A DNA stretch of 64,000 nucleotides, taken from Hofstenia miamia. Taxonomy: Eukaryota; Xenacoelomorpha; Acoela. The position numbers were made by a program, and so were the translations under genes. The notes beneath the pieces are model-generated. The model worked only from the letters and a program-made list of their open reading frames with translations. It did not search any database and was not told the origin of the DNA. Within the stretch, counting starts at the first letter, position 1. Every line of letters begins with the position of its first letter. Shown piece after piece: positions 23,801-29,930 of this stretch. The stretch lies in assembly GCA_004352715.1 (NCBI GenBank), contig SCFE01000119.1, forward strand, positions 31,445-95,444, in the 5' to 3' direction.

Positions 23801-25627
23801 ATATTGCATGAAGGGACGAATCTAGGAATTTTCAAATGGGGAGGGGGTGGCTTGATATAAATTTAAGATTGCTTAAGCCTATTTTACCTGGGGAGGGGCG
23901 ATTTAACCCCCTCTATATTTTTAGGTATAATTCAGAGACTCTTTATTAAAATAATCTATCCTATGACTTTTTTCGTTAACTTGTTTTGCAACTTTTGATG
24001 CAAAAATTATACAGGTTTACAAAGTTATAGCGATTTTTCAAAAAGTCCATGAAAAACAAATTTCTTGAGAGTTTTTAAAATAACAATTTTGTATGAAAAG
24101 GCTATAAATTGAAAACAATACATAATTTTCAATTATTTGCATTATAGGCCTTTCTCTTAATTCCTATTTAGCATTATATTTAACATTTTGTGTCAATAAT
24201 GAGAAATTAAGAAAATTTGGGACATAACCTAATTAATATGCACAAAATTTAATTAGGTTACTTATTGTATTGCGAAATGGTTATGCCAAAATATTCCTGA
24301 TATGTCAAAGTATCTGCACATCAAATTTGGTGATGATTGGATGTATGAAAAAGCCTAGGAAAATATTTAAATAATAATGGTGTACTTAATTGTAAGCTGA
24401 GTTGATTAACAGCAGTATTTAAAATTCATGATCCACATGTAATTTTTAGATTAGATTCAACACTGGCAATAAATGCATAAGCATATAATTTAAAAATTAT
24501 AACCTGCATATCCTTTATTTCAGCCAAAGGGGGGGGGCAGCAGCCGCAAAGGTGTGTACTTAAAGCCTTTCTTGCTTAGAAATTTGTGCATTGGGTCTTT
24601 GGAGCGAGTTAGTTGTATCTCTAGAACTACTTTCTGAATAGATGTCAGCTCACACTATTGTTATTTAATTCAAGCATTAAATTTCAGCGTTGGACTACCA
24701 CCATTCTGATAAGGTTTACCTGATAATGAAAAATTCTTTACACAGTTGTAGCCTCATCCACATTGCAATGCGTGAAATTGTCTTGCTGCATATTCAGATA
24801 ACATTAGGCGTTTTTGCATCTTTGTATATTTGAATTAAATTTCTGGTTTGAATGATTGAAATAATTCTTATTTAGAATGTGTGAAGCAGAAACTTATGTA
24901 GAACAACCTGGTTCTAAAGAAAATTGTTTGAGTTTTGAAATAATTTCATTGATTTGAGTGTTTTTTATCTGTGTTTTAGCCATTTTTCATTTTTGCAGAA
25001 ATGCTTTTTGCGTTTTTCTACTTTAATTTTTGAAACTATTCAAAAGAAAAAACATGAACAAAGTTACCAAAGAATAGTGTGAAATTGAACACAAAGGTTT
25101 TTTAATGCTTAGAGTTTTAAAAACGCCCGATAAAAGTGGTTTTTTCACATACATTTTTGTCAGAGTGTACTTATAAGAACTTTTGTTAGGGAATCATACT
25201 TACAATGTACGTTTATGTATCGGTATTTTAAAATCCATGTACATTTTAGACTATATGCTGAATTTTTTAAATGAAATTTGATAAATTTTTTCTAGCATTT
25301 GTTTTGTGGAGTATAATATGAAATCTGACTGAACTCCTATTTACTATGAAAAAGTGTTCTTCATAAATCCTGTTCCTATCAATACAAATAGCCCTTTGTT
25401 TTTTAGGAAAGCCATTTACATTTATTTTAGGCTTGGATGTGATTAGTAAGATTATTGAAGACTGTGCGCACATCTTAGCTCCTGGTGGTAATCTCTTTCT
25501 GGAAGTTGATTCAACTCATCAAGATTTCTTCACCACATTCTCATCCAATTCAATGTCACTAATTCAATCGTACTTAGATTTTAATAACAAATTTAGATTT
25601 GTACATCTTCAAAAAAATATTAGCTAA
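1051..25627 (+). CDS. HEMK1, mitochondrial release-factor glutamine methyltransferase (5 coding exons, complete)
   Basis: Joining 1051-1182, 1222-1313, 1517-1783, 11719-11930 and 25431-25627 gives 900 nt (299 codons plus stop); PrmC/HemK proteins are about 280-340 residues. Phases are 0, 2, 2 and 1, and every junction has GT/AG. The family methylates the Gln of the GGQ motif of peptide-chain release factors using SAM. The N-terminal helical domain spans about residues 10-88 ([15 protein letters not shown] at 85-89). PRPETEELV is at 109-117, the SAM-binding DLCCGSG at 132-138 and an acidic Asp at 157. The substrate-Gln motif NPPY is at 204-207, DGG at 230-232 and APGG at 251-254. The N-terminal domain and PRPETEELV favour HEMK1 over HEMK2/N6AMT1. 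The Arg-rich N-terminus would suit mitochondrial import. All catalytic motifs are intact despite heavily invaded introns. Confidence 0.92.
1222..1313 (+). CDS. HEMK1 coding exon 2
   Basis: Encodes residues 45-74 plus two bases of codon 75. The acceptor TTTAG ends at 1221 and the donor GTTTGT starts at 1314. It follows exon 1 in phase 0 across a 39-bp intron and joins exon 3 in phase 2. [15 protein letters not shown] corresponds to the helix preceding PVQYI in HEMK1 proteins. The alternative acceptor at 1247 breaks the frame. Confidence 0.7.
1517..1783 (+). CDS. HEMK1 coding exon 3
   Basis: Encodes the end of codon 75 through residue 163, plus two bases of codon 164. The acceptor TTTTTCAG ends at 1516 and the donor GTGATT starts at 1784. 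It carries [14 protein letters not shown] and the SAM-binding glycine-rich loop. Confidence 0.95.
1843..2014 (-). mobile_element. 3' end of a CR1/L2-like LINE, minus strand
   Basis: Reads, in reverse complement, as a diverged version of the LINE 3' UTR seen at 8800-8885 and 10305-10420. The shared landmarks are AAGAGTCAAA at the outer end and CTACAAACTAAC inside. It is cut by the gap at 2015. Confidence 0.6.
2015..3014. other. Assembly gap (1000 N)
   Basis: A run of exactly 1000 N, a conventional gap of unknown size. Open frames through it are artefacts. Confidence 0.99.
3016..4360. repeat. Near-duplicate of 9288-10633
   Basis: Matches 9288-10633 almost exactly for its first ~1.1 kb (one substitution seen near 3411). 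Small indels and substitutions follow in the LINE part. It holds most of the element described at 8915-10304 plus the 3' end of a minus-strand LINE (from about 4027). Both sides are gaps, so it is probably the second haplotype of the same locus or a repeat misassembly. A true recent duplication is possible. Confidence 0.85.
4361..5360. other. Assembly gap (1000 N)
   Basis: A run of exactly 1000 N, of unknown real size. Confidence 0.99.
5757..6345 (+). pseudogene. LINE endonuclease N-terminus with a decayed 2A-like motif
   Basis: At 5776-5802 the frame reads GDIEITQG, in the place where several CR1, L2 and Rex1 LINEs carry a 2A-like GD(V/I)ExNPGP ribosome-skipping motif. Here NPG has become TQG, so skipping activity is not expected. 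The APE endonuclease follows: NARSL..N at about 5870-5900, FTETWL at about 5948-5966 and LGDFN near 6292-6306. A stop separates the early block from a later frame. Confidence 0.6.
6995..7028. other. Assembly gap (34 N)
   Basis: A short gap flanked by an exact 148-bp duplication (6847-6994 and 7029-7176). The two contigs probably overlap and were not merged. Confidence 0.95.
7029..7588 (+). pseudogene. LINE reverse transcriptase fragment
   Basis: Contains the RT landmarks [38 protein letters not shown] (about 7380-7440) and YSDD at 7473-7484, where YADD is usual. A frameshift lies near 7320. The fragment is lost in the gap at 7589. Confidence 0.85.
7589..8588. other. Assembly gap (1000 N)
   Basis: A run of exactly 1000 N inside the LINE. 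Frames spanning it are not real. Confidence 0.99.
8884..8914 (+). repeat. (AAT)n tail of the LINE
   Basis: About ten AAT units directly follow the LINE 3' UTR, as expected for the trinucleotide tails of CR1/L2-type elements. The next element begins right after it, at 8915. Confidence 0.85.
8915..10304. mobile_element. Element A: short non-autonomous element with GGCGCTATGTCC subterminal repeats
   Basis: No coding capacity. The left end has two direct copies of the motif (CACTGGCGCTATGTCC at 8915, CAGTAGCGCTATGTCC at about 8947). The right end has CAATGGCGCTTTGTCC in inverse at about 10025. It also has a hairpin at 10211-10285 whose arms include ATTTCCTATG and GGACATAGCGCCAC, and a final inverse copy before 10304. 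The interior holds degenerate tandem units of roughly 170 bp, each with TCAAAGAAGTCC and CAGTAGTCC. The overall plan resembles Helentron-derived (HINE/pearl-like) elements, while subterminal repeats on both sides could also suit a CACTA derivative. I cannot decide between them. Confidence 0.6.
10305..11489 (-). mobile_element. CR1/L2-like LINE, minus strand, 5'-truncated
   Basis: The same LINE family as 5361-8885. On the minus strand it runs from pre-RT sequence (about 11489-11040), through RT ([29 protein letters not shown]; 11039-10653), to the C-terminal coding block ([15 protein letters not shown]; about 10633-10439) and the 3' UTR ending in AAGAGTC near 10305. A single N at 10634 marks lost RT sequence, because the frame jumps from the GVPQG region straight to the C-terminal block. 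(AAT)n at 11491-11514 abuts the truncated 5' end. Confidence 0.85.
11491..11514. repeat. (AAT)n microsatellite
   Basis: Eight trinucleotide units at the 5' junction of the minus-strand LINE. It may be the pre-existing target or a remnant of another LINE tail. Confidence 0.8.
11719..11930 (+). CDS. HEMK1 coding exon 4
   Basis: Encodes residues 164-234 and the first base of codon 235. The acceptor TATTTTAG ends at 11718 and the donor GTCTGT starts at 11931. It carries the NPPY motif (residues 204-207) and ends within the DGG..G loop. The exon sits 9.9 kb from exon 3, and the split codon AG|T restores an uninterrupted frame. Confidence 0.95.
11931..14594 (+). other. HEMK1 intron 4, unannotated first part
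   Basis: AT-rich intronic sequence. I see no long frame, inverted termini or RNA gene in it. Confidence 0.5.
14595..14850. repeat. Dispersed ~250-bp repeat, copy 1
   Basis: Aligns with 56785-57320 from AGTAGCAGTA through AAGCTCATACTGTGT and TGCATAACATGCAGCCC to TACCTAAAACA. The second copy carries a 281-bp insertion (a solo LTR) that this copy lacks. The size and head-to-tail similarity suggest a SINE-like unit, but I find no convincing A and B boxes. Confidence 0.7.
14851..15170 (-). mobile_element. End fragment of a GGATC-rich hAT-like element
   Basis: In reverse complement it matches the left part of the element at 48394-49629. It begins with CAGAGATGGAATCGGATCC (ending at 15170), continues through further GGATC-type subterminal repeats and reaches GCAAATTAACTT. 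An (AT)n tract at 14991-15010 lies inside. CAGAGATGG-type termini are common in hAT elements. Only one end is present. Confidence 0.65.
15171..16129. other. Intronic interval with one unidentified minus-strand frame
   Basis: The minus strand has a 90-codon open frame at 15546-15818 rich in Trp and His, with no family I recognise. The surrounding sequence is somewhat GC-richer than its neighbours and is probably old repeat. It lies in HEMK1 intron 4. Confidence 0.3.
16130..16890 (+). pseudogene. hAT transposase C-terminal remnant
   Basis: A 173-codon open frame (16130-16651) is followed, after stops and a frameshift, by the hAT dimerisation signature. [10 protein letters not shown] then [10 protein letters not shown] lies at about 16706-16770, and [18 protein letters not shown] on a shifted frame at about 16788-16845. 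The order matches hAT-family transposases with the SNAxAERxFSxLNxIKT motif near the C-terminus. The catalytic and BED regions are not seen. No terminal inverted repeat could be assigned. Confidence 0.75.
17031..19922 (+). mobile_element. P-element-like (THAP) DNA transposon
   Basis: Bounded by 24-bp terminal inverted repeats matching at 22 of 24 positions: AAGGCCATCTTTAAACAAGG.. at 17031-17054 and its inverse at 19899-19922. The length of 2,892 bp is close to a canonical P element. Between them lies a decayed THAP-type transposase. The expected 8-bp target duplication is not clean: GCCTCTGG (17021-17028) against CCCGCTGG (19923-19930) agree at 6 of 8 positions, but only with a 2-bp offset from the left repeat. 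It is inserted in HEMK1 intron 4 and cannot be autonomous. Confidence 0.85.
17322..19791 (+). pseudogene. P-element/THAP9-like transposase, disrupted
   Basis: Blocks in order: a THAP zinc-finger region with [15 protein letters not shown] (about 17330-17400), then after a frameshift [13 protein letters not shown] (about 17420-17460) and NPPSIF. Next comes a central block at 17517-18191 ([20 protein letters not shown]), then the P-transposase core at 18230-18556 ([21 protein letters not shown]). [13 protein letters not shown] is at about 18566-18606, where P transposases have the DPPHLLK..RNN motif. A block follows at 18717-18992. The C-terminal region at 19099-19791 has [17 protein letters not shown] and [11 protein letters not shown]. 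Several stops and frameshifts separate the blocks. It is a THAP9-like P superfamily protein that is not functional. Confidence 0.85.
19923..20645 (+). pseudogene. Possible Ty3/gypsy-type pol remnant
   Basis: Frame 19915-20103 contains [19 protein letters not shown], resembling the segment before RT in gypsy pol (F..FA....LG). Frame 20112-20345 contains [20 protein letters not shown] followed by ILYCR, resembling the pre-integrase region. RT and RNase H between them are missing. The match is by motif impression only, and a different retroelement is possible. Confidence 0.35.
20854..20884. repeat. (TA)n microsatellite
   Basis: About 15 TA units abutting the left end of element B. A matching (TA)n follows its right end at 21859-21871. 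Confidence 0.95.
20884..21858. mobile_element. Element B: TGGnGCTTTGTAA-ended non-autonomous element in (TA)n
   Basis: The left end has three spaced direct copies: TGGAGCTTTGTAA (20886), TGGTGCTTTGTAA (about 20920) and AGGCGCTTTGTAA (about 20946). The right end has TGGTGCTTTGTAA, TGGCGCTTTGTAA and a terminal inverse copy GTTACAAAGCGACAA. A perfect 19-bp hairpin (21784-21802 with 21836-21854) encloses the middle right copy. The interior contains degenerate units with GACTTCCT and GGACTACTG. In reverse complement these resemble the GAAGTC and CAGTAGTCC units of element A. No coding sequence. (TA)n lies on both sides. Confidence 0.65.
21871..21960 (+). mobile_element. Possible mariner-type terminal sequence
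   Basis: TAGGGTGACTC followed by nine A and TGTCCG resembles terminal inverted repeats of mariner-like elements. Only one end is present before the single N at 21960. Confidence 0.35.
21961..22723. repeat. Assembly duplicate of 21092-21854
   Basis: These 763 bp repeat 21092-21854, as far as I can follow by eye without a difference. It lies between a single N (21960) and a 1000-N gap, so it is very likely an unmerged contig overlap. Confidence 0.9.
22724..23723. other. Assembly gap (1000 N)
   Basis: A run of 1000 N followed by (TA)n, probably another copy of the (TA)n tract that broke the assembly. Confidence 0.99.
23744..25430 (+). other. HEMK1 intron 4, last part
   Basis: AT-rich with short G runs (about 23839-23900 and 24532-24540). 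I see no coding region, clear repeat or RNA gene before the exon 5 acceptor. Confidence 0.5.
25431..25627 (+). CDS. HEMK1 coding exon 5 (terminal)
   Basis: Encodes the last two bases of codon 235 to the stop at 25625-25627. The acceptor TTTATTTTAG ends at 25430. It carries [10 protein letters not shown] and ends in KFRFVHL, the position of the usual PRFLH C-terminus, so no further exon is needed. Confidence 0.93.
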
Positions 25628-26597
25628 TCAATATTTTTATTGGCAAACTTGTTTTATTATTTTGAATACCTTTTCTAATGTTTTTTTTGACATTTTGCTT
25701 TTTTCAAGCTAAGATTGTTACACTTCAAAATGAATTTAGCCTAACAAATTGGCATCATTCAACATTGGTTGAAAGATATTTAAACAATGTTATAGATTTT
25801 CTATTACCTTAATGTTTTGGAAATTTATTTACCAACAATAAAATACTAACCAATAATATTTAGATTTAATTGGAATATTCAAATAGCAAATTTAATTCGG
25901 AGTTGATTACTTTTTGATTATTTAAATGAATGCTGTTCCACTTGCTACCATTGTAATCGAGGTAGAAATGTCATGAATAAGACGAAATAATAAATAAATA
26001 AAATGGGATGATATTGAGCTTAAGTACATAAGTGACTACATTTTACTCCAAATTTGTTAAAAAAAAGTTGATTTTACATGCTTGATTACGGATGTGTAAC
26101 AGGTTAGAGAAGGCAAGTGGCACACAATACTGATCCAGTTCCATTTCTGGTTATGATTGATAGGGATTATTATTAATATCAAGATTAAAATCAAAATTTG
26201 GTTGTAGATATGTTTCTCTCATTTTAAATCAAAATAGTTTTATATAGAAATATGCTTAATTATGGATAATACGATTATCTAACGATGTGTTTTGAAAATA
26301 TAAACTTTTTTAAATACATTTATTAAAGAAAAACACACATTCTGCAAATACAATGGTGATATATCCTTTAACTCCTTAATAATTTTAGAGGTGGCTTTAA
26401 CCTCTTTTGGGTATTTCAGTGCCGACTACAGAATTTACATCGACCAAAATTTACATCGAATGGCAATCTGATAGTTTTTAAATTTTAAAAAGTTTGGAAG
26501 AGAAATCATTGATAAAAGTCAGATAATAATTGTAGTGTAAATTTTTTGTAATTACCAATTTGGTTTCATATAATTCTACTATTGTCTTCACCATGGT
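25628..26597 (+). other. HEMK1 3' flank
   Basis: An AATAAA at 25837-25842, about 210 bp after the stop, is the best poly(A) signal candidate for HEMK1. The rest is AT-rich with no coding stretch or repeat that I recognise. Confidence 0.5.
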
Positions 26598-26882
26598 ATA
26601 TATGTCACAGTAAGATTGTGTAATTAGGAATTTCGTGAAATGCCTAAAATATCAATGAATTTGTGAAATTGCTATTTCACTTAAGAACTTCCTAAAAAAC
26701 TAAGTTTGAAGAGTTGGGGTTTGGGTTAGGGTTAAGTTTAGTATTATTCTAATAAATACATGAAGTATCTAGGTAATTTAATGTTTTTATGAAGTCTAGG
26801 TACATGTAGGTGAAATACCAATTTCACAAATTCACTGAATATTAGGGATTTCACGAAATTTCTAATTTCACAATCTCACTGT

Positions 26883-26890
<8 letters not shown>
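26598..26890. mobile_element. MITE with ~80-bp terminal inverted repeats
   Basis: The arms 26598-26680 and 26810-26890 are inverted copies. The left reads ACAGTAAGATTGTGTAATTA.. and GTGAAATTGCTATTTCAC; the right, reversed, reads ACAGTGAGATTGTGAAATTA.. and GTGAAATTGGTATTTCAC. About 130 bp of unique sequence lies between. The right end runs into (TA)n (26885-26931) and the left begins in GGTATATATG, so the target was TA-rich. No coding capacity. Confidence 0.85.
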
Positions 26891-26933
<43 letters not shown>

Positions 26934-27255
26934 TATATTCGTATATAAATTGTAAATTATGCTTTTATTTATCTTAGACATTCCATTGCCATATAGGAGA
27001 TTTGAAAGCAATTTTCATATTACAATTTTAAATTTCTTATTCTATATATATATATATATATATANNNNNNNNNNNNNNNNNNNNNNNNNNNNNNNNNNNN
27101 NNNNNNNNNNNNNNNNNNNNNNNNNNNNNNNNNNNNNNNNNNNNNNNNNNNNNNNNNNNNNNNNNNNNNNNNNNNNNNNNNNNNNNNNNNNNNNNNNNNN
27201 NNNNNNNNNNNNNNNNNNNNNNNNNNNNNNNNNNNNNNNATATATATATATATAT
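26885..27255. repeat. (TA)n tracts and a 175-N gap
   Basis: (TA)n at 26885-26931, 27042-27064 and 27240-27255 surround an N run at 27065-27239. The gap length differs from 1000, so it was probably estimated from read pairs. Apparent Tyr-Ile frames here are microsatellite artefacts. Confidence 0.95.
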
Positions 27256-29014
27256 TAAGTGTTTAATCAGTGTCATGCTAATTGGGGTTATTATGAGCTT
27301 TTCTGATTTATATTTGAGCTCTATTCAAGCCTATTATAAGGTTGAGTTTAGTATGAAAATCTTCAGCATAAAAATGGCAGAAACATTTCCGTTATAAAAT
27401 TAAAATTTGTCAATTTTGGTCATTAAGGCACTTCAAACGACTTGGTCAAATGGCCCCATGAAGTAAATCTTCAATAATACAATTAATCCTCACTCTTTCT
27501 CTATATAAAAATTTTTTATATTTGCTTGTGTTGTTTTTTTTTCAAAAAATAAAACATCAATACTAGCAGTGCATTGATACTTAGTGTCTCTCAATTCAAT
27601 TTTCGTTTTATTACAAGTTAAGTAATTTGGACAATCAAACTAAATTGTAATAAGTCTAGTTCTAGTGAAAATTCCATTTTTTTTGCTGAAGAACAATGCG
27701 AAATATATAGCTGAAGCTTTAGTGTTTACTTTTAATGAATGCATCAAAATTTATATTTTTCAAGATTATTTCAAGTGAACATACATTACAAATTGTTGCC
27801 CTAAAGTCAATTACTTAGCCAATTAACAAAATATTGAGACTACATAAAAAATTGCTTTTCATTTAGAAAAATACAAATTATTATCCAAAAGATAGCTTGG
27901 TTTCGAAAGTATTTTTCAGCATCAGATATAGTGAAGAATCTTATATACTTTATTTGCAAACAACACAAATTGAGTTTCTATTAAGTTTATTGCGATAGAT
28001 TCCTTCAATCTCTCAATATCATTTAACTATTAACTTGAGATAGCGAAAAAATGAATCCATGTGCTGCTCAAACCACTTTTGTATTATCTGAATAATAGGC
28101 TTTAGCAAGTCGAATTAATTGATGTTTTTCTTAGTTGGCTCTCAGAAAACAGAATTCCTAACAGTTCTATTCTAGAATTTATATTTTTAATCTTTACTTA
28201 AATAATATAAAGTATTTATTTCAACATACGAACGATATGGGTGTGCAAAAGTAAATTTAGTCAAATAGTACGAAGTTGTGCAATTATTCTAACATAAATA
28301 GATTACGTATTAACGTGACAATACCAAATTTTGCATAAAACAACCTTATGACATGGAAAGTGATATCTCAAGTTATATCATTAATTTAAGCAAAGTCAAA
28401 CATCTCAAATTAACTATTGATTTAAAGCCTTCTTTCAAATTTCATATAATTCCTATTGATAAACAATTATCCACAGTTATCATAATCGCGGTAATACAAA
28501 TGACAATTTTAAATGTACAATGTAATGCTTAAGAAATTTTCATTTCAATTCCAGTCAATACTGGACTATTACAGTAAAACCATCTAATTTTCCTCTTTTC
28601 TCAAAGAATTAAAATTAACCACAATGTTAGCATATTTTTTCAACATTTTGAATAAAAATTCATCTTGTATGATTTCTATTTCGATTTATCGCCTAAAATT
28701 TAAAAGCTTTTCCATATTAAAACTATTAATAAAATATCAGTCAATATTGTATTTGTCGTATTTTTTAAGAATTTTATTAGTTTTAATAAAAACATTCACA
28801 TCATAGTTGTAAAACGGGTTGGGTTAAAACATTCAATATTCAAATTGGGTTGAAGATAATATTTTTATTAATTATATCACAAATTGTGTTAATTAGTCAA
28901 ATATTAATCTTTAGCATAAGATTTTTAGTGTAGAATTTTAACAATTCTGCACTCCATTATACCCTATTTAATAGTTGCAAAACGGGTCGGGCTGAAGATG
29001 TTTATATTTTCTAA
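27256..29014. other. Interval without a recognised gene
   Basis: AT-rich. Two similar short stretches, GTTGTAAAACGGGTTGGG (about 28806) and GTTGCAAAACGGGTCGGG (about 28974), lie 168 bp apart in direct orientation just before the LINE fragment. Otherwise I see nothing. Confidence 0.4.
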
Positions 29015-29345
29015 AAATTAGGGAACAATTTTAGAACCCTTGCTTTTTAACATATATATTTATGACTTAAGTGATTACATTAATTTTCATGTTATTCAAT
29101 ACGCTGATGATAATATGTTATCTTATTCAAATAAATCGATTGAAAATGCAATCAAAATAAGTAAAGATAATTGTACTCAATTATCTCATTATTTTGCCTC
29201 ACTAAAATTGCGTGTTAATCCTACTAAAACTCAATTTTGTATAATTTAATTAAAAGCTAATTCAAAATACTGTTTTCAGCCTCAGCAATACTTTAGTGAC
29301 ACCTAAATAGATCAAGTTGATAATTTTAAATACTTGAGAATTACA
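29015..29345 (+). pseudogene. LINE reverse transcriptase fragment
   Basis: Reads GTILEPLLFNIYIYDLSDYI, then QYADDN (active-site YADD, about 29097-29115) and LRVNPTKTQFCII, the RT palm and following segment of a CR1/Jockey-like LINE. A stop at 29247-29249 is followed by DNFKYLRITFN in register, which matches the family's YLGI block. It is diverged from the LINE in HEMK1 intron 3. Confidence 0.8.
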
Positions 29346-29494
29346 TTTAATTTAATTCATTACTAACTTTTCAAAAGCAATCTAATATTATCATTAAAAG
29401 AGTGGCTATTTCAATTATAGCACACAGCAACATATCTCAGAATAGTACGCCGGTCAAACTTTCGTCGCGGTGGCGGTGTGAGCCCCTAAAAAGA

Positions 29495-29785
29495 ATCGTC
29501 GGTGGCAGCGTGAAAAAAATAATTTCTTTTATGATTATCCTATAGATGACCTTGAAAGTTTCCCGTTGAAACGGTAATTTTGTAAGGAAAAAACCTTGAA
29601 ATAACGATACCAGTTTTATTCTCACCTTTATCGAAGCGTGGCTTGTAATAATAATGGTTCTCATCCTTAACTTCGTCTTCAAATAAAACACCAAAGTATT
29701 TGAACACCGCACTTTTCTTATCCGTGATAAGCTCAAGCTTGTTACACTTTTTCCTGTCAATACAGATCTGAAATCAAAATCAAAT
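29495..29785 (-). pseudogene. Decayed BED-type zinc finger (hAT transposon derived)
   Basis: On the minus strand one frame reads KKSAVFKYFGVLFEDEVK, then HYYYKPRFDKG, then YKITVSTGNFQGHL, stop, DNH. This follows the BED-finger order: aromatic KSxVWxYF, a Cys pair, then a T.NL..HL..H block. Both cysteines expected in the YYCKPCFDKG-like segment are replaced by Tyr and Arg, and a stop falls within the last helix. AG and GT dinucleotides flank the first block (29772 and 29629), but reading through fits the family better. A competing 124-codon frame (29437-29811) matches nothing I know. Confidence 0.5.
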
Positions 29786-29930
29786 ATATGCGAATGTCTA
29801 TAAAAATTCACTGTTTCAATTGTCCGCCACGCCGTTCTTACGTTGTCTTTTGATGCTTACAACGGCGGTGTACAGCTCTATCTCAGCAGCCAACTATGAA
29901 ACCTAAAATTCAATTGTTAAATGCTATAAT

